The notes beneath the pieces were generated by a model that was not told where the DNA came from, did no database searches, and saw only the letters and a program-made list of their open reading frames with translations. Of a stretch of DNA of 50,375 bases, positions 43,600-50,375 are shown one piece after another (the stretch's first letter is position 1; each line of letters starts with the position of its first letter). The translations under genes were made by a program, and so were the position numbers. Source of the stretch: Gammaproteobacteria bacterium (GTDB taxonomy: Bacteria > Pseudomonadota > Gammaproteobacteria > Xanthomonadales > Xanthomonadaceae); contig JANXUD010000041.1 of the NCBI GenBank assembly GCA_025352045.1, positions 1 through 50,375 on the forward strand. The letters are read 5' to 3'.

Positions 43600-44073
43600 G
43601 TCGTCGTCCGGGAAGTCGTCCACGCGGCTGGGCGCCGCTCCGGCACCGGCGCCGGCATTGGCGCGGGAACCTTCACCGCCGCCGTAGGACGGTGCACTGC
43701 GCTGGGGACGCTCGCTGCGCTCCCCGCGTTCGCCGCCGGGAGAGCCGCCAAGCATCTGCATCTCGTTGGCGATGATGTCGGTGCTGTACTTCTCGACGCC
43801 CTGCTTGTCGGTGTACTTCTCGGTACGCAGCGACCCCTCGATGTAGACCTGCCCGCCCTTCTTCAGGTACTCGCCCGCGATCTCGGCGAGCTTGCCGAAG
43901 AACTTGACCCGGTGCCACTCGGTGCGTTCCTGGGTCTCGCCGTTCTTGTCCTTCCACTTCTCGTTGGTGGCCAGAGAGATGGAAGTGTTGGCGCTGCCGG
44001 ACTGCGAGTAGCGCACTTCCGGATCCTTGCCCAGGGTGCCGACGATGATGACCTTGTTGATGCCGCGAGCCAT
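43588..44073 (-). CDS. ssb: Single-stranded DNA-binding protein (161 aa)
   Basis: OB-fold N-terminus ([58 protein letters not shown]), a Gly/Arg/Ser-rich linker, and the acidic tail DDDIPF that binds partner proteins. Full length. AAGGACA before the start. It is divergent from ispB, sharing 136 bases. Confidence 0.97.
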   Translation of the reverse strand: MARGINKVIIVGTLGKDPEVRYSQSGSANTSISLATNEKWKDKNGETQERTEWHRVKFFGKLAEIAGEYLKKGGQVYIEGSLRTEKYTDKQGVEKYSTDIIANEMQMLGGSPGGERGERSERPQRSAPSYGGGEGSRANAGAGAGAAPSRVDDFPDDDIPF

Positions 44074-44197
44074 GGGCTTGTCCTTGTGTGTGGATGCGGC
44101 TGTCGCCGTGGTGCCGCCAGCGTCGATTATGCCAGCCGCGGTGGATAGCCGGGACCCTCCCGGAGCGGGGTCGGAAAACCCCGGCCGCGCCCGCCCG

Positions 44198-44203
44198 TAT
44201 AAT
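44198..44203 (+). promoter_or_regulatory. Perfect TATAAT very close to the ispB start
   Basis: TATAAT lies 6 bases before the ATG at 44210, so RNA would start at or near the start codon itself, implying a leaderless mRNA if this promoter and this start are used. No good -35. Confidence 0.4.
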
Positions 44204-44209
44204 CAGGCG

Positions 44210-45253
44210 ATGCCAGATTCGATCCGGTCCACCCCCCACGCCGCTGCCGTCCAGGCCGGCACCGCCAGCAATCGCCCGGGCCCCGGCCCGATCGCGGCCG
44301 TCCAGGCCCTGGCCGCCGGGGAAATGGCCGAGGTCAATGCGCTGATCCGGCGCCGCCTGGACTCGGATGTCGCCCTGATCCGGCAGATTTCGGAGCACAT
44401 CGTCGCCGCCGGGGGCAAGCGCCTGCGGCCGATGCTGGCGGTGATCGCCGCGCGGGCGCTGGGTTACACCGGCAGCGCCCACCACCAGCTCGCCGCCATC
44501 GTCGAGTTCATCCACACCTCGACCCTGCTGCACGACGACGTGGTGGACGAATCGGACATGCGCCGCGGGCGCAAGACGGCCAACGCGCTCTGGGGCAACG
44601 CCCCCAGCGTGCTGGTCGGTGATTTCCTGTACTCGCGCAGTTTCCAGTTGATGGTCGAGCTCGATTCGATGCCGGTGATGCGCGTGCTGGCCGACACCAC
44701 CAACCGAATCGCCGAAGGCGAAGTCCTGCAACTGCTGCACATCGGCAATCCGGACACCACCGAGGCCGACTACCTGCGGGTCATCGAATGCAAGACGGCC
44801 GTGCTTTTCGCCGCCGCAACGCGGCTTGGCGGCGTGCTCGCCGGGGCCACGCCGGCGCAGGAGCAGGCGCTGCAGGACTACGGCATGCATCTGGGCCTGG
44901 CCTTCCAGGTCGCCGACGACCTCCTCGACTACACCGCCGATGCCGCGACCCTGGGCAAGAACCTCGGCGACGACCTGGCCGAGGGCAAGGCCACCCTGCC
45001 CTTGATCCATGCACTGGCGCATGCCGCCCCGGCCGAGCGTGCGCGCCTGGCCGCCATCGTGGCGGCCGGAGAACTTGATGCGCTTGCTGAAGTCCAGCAG
45101 GCGATCCGCGCCAGCGGCGGCCTGGAAGCCAGCGCGCGGCTGGCGCACCGGCACGCGGACGCAGCCAGCGCCGCGCTCGATGCGCTGCCCGCGAACGCCT
45201 GGACGGATGCCCTGCGCACGCTCGCCGCCTACGCGGTCGAGCGCGAGTCCTGA
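44210..45253 (+). CDS. ispB: Octaprenyl-diphosphate-type polyprenyl synthase IspB (347 aa)
   Basis: Trans-polyprenyl synthase making the side chain of ubiquinone. First Asp-rich motif in LLHDDVVDESD and second in QVADDLLDYTAD; VGDFLYSRSFQLM and GGKRLRPML are conserved. Length given is to the ATG at 44210, which has no ribosome site but a TATAAT just upstream; an in-frame ATG at 44324 has a purine-rich GGGGAA before it and aligns with MAGVN of E. coli IspB, though the E. coli protein has 13 more residues before that point. Convergent with the dienelactone hydrolase gene, 3 bases apart. Confidence 0.92.
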   Translation: MPDSIRSTPHAAAVQAGTASNRPGPGPIAAVQALAAGEMAEVNALIRRRLDSDVALIRQISEHIVAAGGKRLRPMLAVIAARALGYTGSAHHQLAAIVEFIHTSTLLHDDVVDESDMRRGRKTANALWGNAPSVLVGDFLYSRSFQLMVELDSMPVMRVLADTTNRIAEGEVLQLLHIGNPDTTEADYLRVIECKTAVLFAAATRLGGVLAGATPAQEQALQDYGMHLGLAFQVADDLLDYTADAATLGKNLGDDLAEGKATLPLIHALAHAAPAERARLAAIVAAGELDALAEVQQAIRASGGLEASARLAHRHADAASAALDALPANAWTDALRTLAAYAVERES

Positions 45254-45256
45254 GGC

Positions 45257-46054
45257 CTACTTCTTCGCGAACGCATCGCCGAAGAAGTCATGCATCATCC
45301 GCACGCTGCGCCGATAGCTGGGTGCGTGGAAGGTGCAACCCGGCACCGCGCCATGCTCGTCCGGCTCTGCGAAGCAATGCACCGCGCCGCCAAACTGCAC
45401 CACCTGCCAGTCGGCCTTGGCCGCGCGCATCTCGTCTTCGAACGCGGCGACCTGGGCCGGCGGCACGAAGCCGTCCTCGGCGCCGGTCATGACCAGCACC
45501 GGCCCCTTGAGCGCGCCGGCCTTGGCCGGCAGGGTCGTGGCGAGGTTGCCGTGGAACGTCGCCACGCCGGCGATGTCGGCGCCGCTGCGGGCAAGTTCGA
45601 GCGCCACCGCGCCGCCGAAGCAGAAGCCGATCGCGCCGATGCGGGTGCCGTCGAGTGGCGCCTTGGCGGCGTTCGCGCGCAGGGTCTTCAGCGCGCTGTT
45701 GATCCGCGAGCGCAGCACCGCGGGATCGGCATAGACCGCTCCGGCCGCCTTGCCGGCCTCGTCGGGGGTCTTGGGCCGCGGTTCGCGGCCGTACATGTCC
45801 ACCAGCAGGATCACGTAATCCTTGCCGGCCAGGACCTTGGCCTTGGCGACCGCGGCATCGGTGACGCCCCACCAGTTCGGCACCATCACCAGGCCCGGGC
45901 GCGGCGCGCGGCTGGCGTCGTCCCACACCAGGTAACCGTCGAAACTCTTGCCTCCGTCGGTCCAGCTGACCTTCTGGGCGTGCGGCGCGGCCGATGCGCC
46001 GCTGGCGGCGACGGCAAACAGCGTGAATGCGATGGCGTGCAGGAAACGGCGCAT
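45257..46054 (-). CDS. Secreted dienelactone-hydrolase-family protein (265 aa)
   Basis: Signal peptide MRRFLHAIAFTLFAVAASGASA with AAGGAGAG before the ATG. Alpha/beta hydrolase: MVPNWWGVT oxyanion region, nucleophile Cys in GAIGFCFGGAVAL, Asp in TGAEDGFVP and His in GGAVHCFAEP, the order of dienelactone hydrolases. Substrate unknown; several proteins of this family are not lactonases. Last gene in this run, 74 bases after murD2. Confidence 0.9.
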   Translation of the reverse strand: MRRFLHAIAFTLFAVAASGASAAPHAQKVSWTDGGKSFDGYLVWDDASRAPRPGLVMVPNWWGVTDAAVAKAKVLAGKDYVILLVDMYGREPRPKTPDEAGKAAGAVYADPAVLRSRINSALKTLRANAAKAPLDGTRIGAIGFCFGGAVALELARSGADIAGVATFHGNLATTLPAKAGALKGPVLVMTGAEDGFVPPAQVAAFEDEMRAAKADWQVVQFGGAVHCFAEPDEHGAVPGCTFHAPSYRRSVRMMHDFFGDAFAKK

Positions 46055-46128
46055 GCGGACTCTCCTTCCCGGAAAACGCCAAGTATGCCCCTGCCCGGTG
46101 AAGGCCGCGTCGGGACGCAGGGCGGGGG

Positions 46129-47508
46129 CTATGAAACGCCGAGGCCGGGGATCGCGCTGATGGACCTGGGGTCGAAACCGGCCACCTTGGCGAAATGCCG
46201 GCCGCGTTCGACATAGTCGGCATAGCGCGGAAAGCTCGGCGCCCCCGGCGAAAGCAGGATCACGCCCTCGCTCTCGAGGATCTCGCGCCCGATCCGCAGC
46301 GCGTCTTCCATCTCCTGGGCCTCGGCAAGGGCGAAATGCTTGTTCAGCGCCAACGGCTTGAGCCGCTCGTGGATGCGCGGTCCGTTCTGCCCCATGGTGA
46401 TCACCGCACGCGGCGGCTCCACCAGCATGCGCTCGGCGAACACGCCCCAGTCCACGCCACGGTCGTAACCGCCCACCAGGATGGCGATGCGACGGCCCTT
46501 GTGGCAGTCGAGCGCAGCGATGCTGGCGTGCGGCGTGGTGCTGATGGAATCGTTGACGAACTCGATGCCGTCGCGCGCGCCCAGCGACTGCAGCCGGTGC
46601 GGCAGCGGCTTGAACGAATGCGCGTGCACCGCCAGCGCCTCGGCATCCAGGCCCAGCGCTTCCACCGCCGCCAGCGCCGCGCACAGGTTGATCCGGTTGT
46701 GCCGGCCCGGCAGGGGCAGGCCGCGGGTTTCCATCACCGGCTGGCGGCCGTGCCACAGTTCGCTGCCGCGCAGGTGCCAGCCGTCCTCGTCGTTGAACCA
46801 GATCACCCGCTGCTCGGGTGGCAGCGGGAACGCCGCCAGCTTCGGGTCCGCGGCGTTGAGCACGGCCACGCGCGGCTTGCCGACCGTGATCAGGGCCAGC
46901 TTGTCGTCGAAGTAGCGTTGTTCGGTGCCGTGCCAATCCAGGTGTTCGGGGAAGAAATTCAGCACCACCGCGACTTCCGGCGCCACGGCGTCCCGGGTCT
47001 GGTAGCTGGACAGTTCGATCACCCAGTACTGCGGCGGCGGTTCGACGTCGAGCAGCTCCAGCAGCGGCAGCCCGATATTGCCGGCCAGCGCGGTGCGCCG
47101 TCCGGCGGCCCGCAGCAGGTGCGCGACCAGGGCCGACACCGTGCTCTTGCCCTTGGTGCCGGTGACGCAGACCGTGCGCTCGAAGGGATGCTCGCCAAAC
47201 CACAGGGCGGTGCCGCCGGTGAACGTCGCGCCCTGCACTTCCGCATCGACCGCCGGCGAGGTGTAGGGACTGATGCCCGGCGATTTGATCACGATCTCGA
47301 ACGCGCCCAGCTTGGCGCCGTCGACCTCGGAATCCACGATGAGGTTGGGATCTTCCATGGCACGCAGGAAGCCGGCCTCGGCATCGGTGCAGAACACGGT
47401 GATGCTCTGCCGCGGCAGGCGCCAGCGCAGCGCGGCCAGCGCGGCCCGGCCCTCGCGGCCATAGCCCCAGATCGCGACCCGCCTGCCCTCAAGATCGGAA
47501 ATTTTCAA
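46129..47508 (-). CDS. murD2: UDP-MurNAc-L-alanine--L-glutamate ligase MurD2 (459 aa)
   Basis: Mur ligase: N-terminal GYGREG, ATP site GTKGKST (117-123), [11 protein letters not shown], and C-terminal [12 protein letters not shown] and LVGGYDRG. Its place right after murL shows it is the MurD2 type, which in Xanthomonas adds L-Glu rather than D-Glu to UDP-MurNAc-L-Ala; MurD2 cannot be told from MurD by motifs alone. TTG at 47508 is chosen because it sets MKISDLEG-like residues at the N-terminus and overlaps murL by 20 bases; ATG at 47541 is possible. The product is then epimerised by MurL. Confidence 0.88.
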   Translation of the reverse strand: MKISDLEGRRVAIWGYGREGRAALAALRWRLPRQSITVFCTDAEAGFLRAMEDPNLIVDSEVDGAKLGAFEIVIKSPGISPYTSPAVDAEVQGATFTGGTALWFGEHPFERTVCVTGTKGKSTVSALVAHLLRAAGRRTALAGNIGLPLLELLDVEPPPQYWVIELSSYQTRDAVAPEVAVVLNFFPEHLDWHGTEQRYFDDKLALITVGKPRVAVLNAADPKLAAFPLPPEQRVIWFNDEDGWHLRGSELWHGRQPVMETRGLPLPGRHNRINLCAALAAVEALGLDAEALAVHAHSFKPLPHRLQSLGARDGIEFVNDSISTTPHASIAALDCHKGRRIAILVGGYDRGVDWGVFAERMLVEPPRAVITMGQNGPRIHERLKPLALNKHFALAEAQEMEDALRIGREILESEGVILLSPGAPSFPRYADYVERGRHFAKVAGFDPRSISAIPGLGVS

Positions 47509-48865
47509 GCAACGCGCTCCACAGGCCCGGGGGGATGCCATGTTCGCCCTGCGGCTCCAGCAAGGGAGGCAGCGACAGGTCGGTGTCGGCGAGCTGCGGC
47601 CGGATCTCCTCGGCGAAGCGCGCCACCAGCGCATCTTCGCGCCATGTGGGCATCGCCGCCAGCGCCGCCATCGCCGCGCGGGATTCGATGCCTTCCCCGA
47701 CGCATTCGAATGGCTTGTGGTCGCGGTACTCCAGCAGCGCGTCGAAGCCCGGCGCCTGCTCGGGCTCGTCGAGCAGGTTGCGGCCGAAGATGGCCATCAG
47801 GCGCGGCTTGGGCATGAACGGCGCCAGCGCCAGGAAGACGAAATGGCATTTTGGACAGGCCCCGCACCACCTCTGGGCCGGGCGTTCGCCAAGGATGTGG
47901 AAATTCCGGTTGCAGCTCGAGAACCAGGCATCGTAGTGGTCGGTCCTGGCGAATTGCCGCGCCACCGCAAGCTCGGACAGGGGGCGCAGCAAGGAGTAGT
48001 AGTCCAGGTCCGCCGCCACGTGCGAGCGCAGGTGCGCGGCGAAACGGCGCTCGAACTCCCAGCTCTTCGACCACTGGTGGTTCACCTCGCCCGTCCCGGG
48101 GATCAGGCTGCCGTAGCTGGCCGAGCGCTCGTTGGAGAACACCACGGCGTCGGCATCGGCCAGCAGCGCCGCCAGGGCGAGGATGGCCGAGTTGATCGCG
48201 GTGACGGGAATATGCCCGTTCAGCGCGCCGCGCTTGTTGAACTCGAACAGCGCTGGCGACAGCGCACGCGTGATGTTCAGCGTCGGCAGGCCGGTGCGGT
48301 CGGCGCAGGCGCGGATGAGCGGCGACGCACCGATCCAGCTGATGGTCTGGGCGACGCCTGCGCGGCGCAGGGCCTCGATACTGACCAGCGAATCCTTTCC
48401 GCCACCGATCGCCACCAGGGCATGGGCACGCAGGCCGGCGGCGGGGGCATTCGCTGCCGTAGCGTCGGCGTCGGCCGCTGCGGCGTACGGGAAGCGGATG
48501 CGGCCGCGCAGGTCGAGGCCATTGCGATAGGCAAATTCGCCCAGCCCGTTTTCATAGAGCAGTTCCAGCAGGCTGGCCGTGGCCGCGTCGATCGGCGCGC
48601 CTTCGACCTCGATGGTCGGCGGCACGGCCGCTTTGTAGTAGCTGACGCCGGCGAACAGATGCAGCAGGCGCAGCGCGCGCTCCACCGCCGCCGCGCGCGC
48701 CGCATCGAGGGTGAACGGCGCGCCGGGGAAATGCACGATCTCCACCAGTTCCGGCAGATCATCGAAGGCATAGCCCAGGCGAACCTCGCCCGACTGCGCA
48801 TCGAAGCTGCAGCGGGTGAAGCGGAACGCGGCGATGCGGCTGCGATCGAAGGCGGGCTCAGTCAT
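47489..48865 (-). CDS. murL: UDP-MurNAc-L-Ala-L-Glu epimerase MurL (458 aa)
   Basis: MurL uses ATP to epimerise the terminal L-Glu of UDP-MurNAc-L-Ala-L-Glu to D-Glu, replacing the need for MurI. Features: GGGKDS (154-159), a PP-loop-like ATP motif; SNERSAS (244-250); and a Cys cluster C334-GAC337-PKC340 that could bind zinc. Length agrees with the Xanthomonas enzyme as I recall it. Start ATG at 48865 overlaps the stop of the lysine gene by 8 bases. With MurD2 it forms a complete L-Glu branch. Confidence 0.9.
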   Translation of the reverse strand: MTEPAFDRSRIAAFRFTRCSFDAQSGEVRLGYAFDDLPELVEIVHFPGAPFTLDAARAAAVERALRLLHLFAGVSYYKAAVPPTIEVEGAPIDAATASLLELLYENGLGEFAYRNGLDLRGRIRFPYAAAADADATAANAPAAGLRAHALVAIGGGKDSLVSIEALRRAGVAQTISWIGASPLIRACADRTGLPTLNITRALSPALFEFNKRGALNGHIPVTAINSAILALAALLADADAVVFSNERSASYGSLIPGTGEVNHQWSKSWEFERRFAAHLRSHVAADLDYYSLLRPLSELAVARQFARTDHYDAWFSSCNRNFHILGERPAQRWCGACPKCHFVFLALAPFMPKPRLMAIFGRNLLDEPEQAPGFDALLEYRDHKPFECVGEGIESRAAMAALAAMPTWREDALVARFAEEIRPQLADTDLSLPPLLEPQGEHGIPPGLWSALLENFRS

Positions 48866-50375
48866 CGAGCAGCTCCTCGCGCGGCAGGGCGCGCTGGTTG
48901 TAGCGATTGGCCATCGAAAATCCATAGGCGCCAGTCGTGGCGATGAGGACGATATCGCCCTCGGCGGTGGCTTCCGGCAAGGCGCGGCGGCGGCCGAGCA
49001 CGTCGCTGGACTCGCAGATCGGCCCGACCACGTCCGCCGGCCCGCCCGCCGGCGCGTCGAACCGGGTCAGGTTGATGATTTCGTGCCAGGCGCCGTACAA
49101 GGCTGGACGCATGAGCGCATTCATGCCCGCATCCAGGCCGACCCGGCGCAGGCCCAGCTTGTCGACGACCTGGGTGACGCGTGCGAGCAGCACGCCTGCT
49201 TCGGCCACCAGGTAGCGGCCGGGCTCGATCCACAATGCGTACTGCGGCCAGGCAGCCTTGATCTCGCCCATCGCGCCCGCGAATCCTACGACGTCGAGCA
49301 CCTGGCCCTCCGGCTCGTAGGGCACGCCCAGGCCGCCACCGACGTCGATCGCCGAGACGGTTCCGATCTGCTCGGCGATGTCCACCAGTTGCGCATACAC
49401 CTGTGGCCAGTGCGCGATCTCGGTTATGCCGCTGCCGACATGCGCATGCAGCACGGTGACGCGGCAGCCTACCTCGCGCGCCGCCGCGAGGAAGCCCGGC
49501 AGCATGTCCGCGGGTAATCCGAACTTGGCGTCGCGGCCACCGGTGCGCACTTTCTGGTGGTGGCCGAGGCCGTAACCGGGGTCGATGCGAAGCACGAGGT
49601 CGCGGCCGCGGAACAGCTCGGGCCACTGCCGAAGCGGCACCACGCTGTCCACCGTGACCCAGGCATCGCGGACCAGCGCCGCGGCGTATTCCGCGCGCGG
49701 CGCGAAGCTGGGCGTGAACAGCACGCGGGTCGGATCCAGGCCGGGCAGCACCCCAAACAGGTGGTCGAGCTCGGCCTGCGACACGCATTCGAAACCGAAG
49801 CCCTCCGCCTCCAGAGCGCGCAACACACCGGGATTCGCGTTGGCCTTCAGCGCGTAGAAGCGCCGGTCCACCGCGCCGATGCCGGCCAGATCGCGCGCGC
49901 GCTGGCGCACCGTCGGCAGGTGGTAGACATAGGCGGGCGTATCGCCGGCGGCGGCAAGCGCGAGCAGGTCGTCGCGCCGGGCCTGCCACCAGGGCGCGGT
50001 CCGCGCGATCGCCCCGCCCGCCTCGATCTGCCGCCAGCTCGGCCCGAACACCTCGGCTTCGTCCACCGGCATGGCGCCGGAATGGATCAGCAACTCGTGC
50101 AGGCGCGGCATCAGCCCCTCGGCGAGCGCCTCGTCCACCACGAAGGTCAGGTTGAGGTCGTTGGAGCTCTGCGACACCAGGTGCACGCGCTCGCGCCCGA
50201 ATTCGCCCCAGACATCGGTGAGCTTATGCAGCAGCGAGCGCATGCCGCGGCCGACCAGGGTGACCGCGCTGCAGGGCGTGATCACCTTCACCCGGCAGAC
50301 TTCGGACAAGTCCGCGCACAGCGCATCGAGCACATTGGTCGTGACCAGGTTGTCGGACGGATCCAGCGAGACCGT
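48858..50375 (-). CDS. lysA: Bifunctional aspartokinase / diaminopimelate decarboxylase, 5' end cut by window (505 aa seen)
   Basis: The gene runs off the right edge; the N-terminal aspartokinase catalytic domain lies outside. Visible first are ACT-like regulatory segments of aspartokinase (VITPCSAVTLVGRGMRS; HLVSQSSNDLNLTFVV), then the complete DAP decarboxylase: PLP Lys in YALKANANP, HAHVGSG, GGGLGVPYE, EPGRYLVAEAG, CESSDVLG and AYGFSMANRYNQR. The fusion couples the first and last steps of lysine synthesis and is typical of Xanthomonadaceae. Its stop overlaps the murL ATG, giving one operon for DAP/lysine and the MurL-MurD2 branch. Confidence 0.95.
   Translation of the reverse strand, partial: TVSLDPSDNLVTTNVLDALCADLSEVCRVKVITPCSAVTLVGRGMRSLLHKLTDVWGEFGRERVHLVSQSSNDLNLTFVVDEALAEGLMPRLHELLIHSGAMPVDEAEVFGPSWRQIEAGGAIARTAPWWQARRDDLLALAAAGDTPAYVYHLPTVRQRARDLAGIGAVDRRFYALKANANPGVLRALEAEGFGFECVSQAELDHLFGVLPGLDPTRVLFTPSFAPRAEYAAALVRDAWVTVDSVVPLRQWPELFRGRDLVLRIDPGYGLGHHQKVRTGGRDAKFGLPADMLPGFLAAAREVGCRVTVLHAHVGSGITEIAHWPQVYAQLVDIAEQIGTVSAIDVGGGLGVPYEPEGQVLDVVGFAGAMGEIKAAWPQYALWIEPGRYLVAEAGVLLARVTQVVDKLGLRRVGLDAGMNALMRPALYGAWHEIINLTRFDAPAGGPADVVGPICESSDVLGRRRALPEATAEGDIVLIATTGAYGFSMANRYNQRALPREELLDD

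Noticed and set aside
46129-47508. Canonical D-glutamate-adding MurD
   Set aside because: The overlap with murL points to MurD2. Motifs alone do not separate the two, so the call rests on context.

Overview
The window is a compact, GC-rich chromosomal segment that I place in the Xanthomonadaceae/Lysobacteraceae (Gammaproteobacteria; Lysobacter, Luteimonas or Thermomonas-like). The evidence is a fused aspartokinase/diaminopimelate decarboxylase at the right edge, an adjacent murL-murD2 pair (L-Glu peptidoglycan branch first described in Xanthomonas), Xanthomonad-type GGAGCGGC..GCCGC REP hairpins, and an Oar-like TonB-dependent receptor. No phage, IS element, integrase or CRISPR array was found. 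Nearly all genes look like core chromosome; the most unusual content is in the pilin locus and in some domain details.

Layout. 137-7822: type IV pilus minor pilins. A lone FimT/GspH pseudopilin and tRNA-Asn are followed, on the minus strand, by an operon fimT-pilW-pilX-pilV in which PilX (601 aa) and PilV (1030 aa) are very large and no pilY1 is present; pilE is divergent from it. 7853-14953: ppnN, a small secreted Ala/Lys-rich protein, an Oar-type TonB-dependent receptor, and a translationally coupled grxD-yciK-marC operon that ends at 15273. 15424-19890: sodB, purEK, a Trm112-like protein, nadC and an FHA protein. 19951-24824: sspAB, the cytochrome bc1 operon petABC and a lytic transglycosylase. 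24941-30146: miaB, ybeY, corC, a DUF4105/Lnb-like membrane protein and corA; phoH, usually between miaB and ybeY, is absent. 30147-33589: a non-coding region with a nested palindromic element, a NarL-type two-component system and a PilZ protein. 33768-37737: a divergent pair of S9 peptidase and POT peptide transporter. 37753-41223: the dTDP-L-rhamnose operon rfbBACD. 41347-45253: a CorA-like protein, a sigma-54-type AAA+ regulator with a degenerate GAFTGA loop, ssb and ispB. 45257-50375: a secreted dienelactone-hydrolase-like protein and the murD2, murL and lysine/DAP genes.

How the genes work together. The right-hand operon joins supply of meso-DAP/lysine (aspartokinase, DAP decarboxylase) with MurD2, which adds L-Glu to UDP-MurNAc-L-Ala, and MurL, which epimerises that residue to D-Glu. 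The S9 peptidase and POT transporter form a plausible peptide-scavenging pair. The pilin operon probably builds a pilus tip in which a giant PilV-like subunit with sugar-binding-like repeats could take the adhesin role usually given to PilY1. Coupling is common: stop/start overlaps of 1-4 bases (ATGA, GTGA, TGATG) link grxD-yciK-marC, purE-purK, petA-petB, sspA-sspB and rfbB-A-C-D.

Limits: all assignments come from reading translated motifs and gene order; no database search or structure prediction was run.
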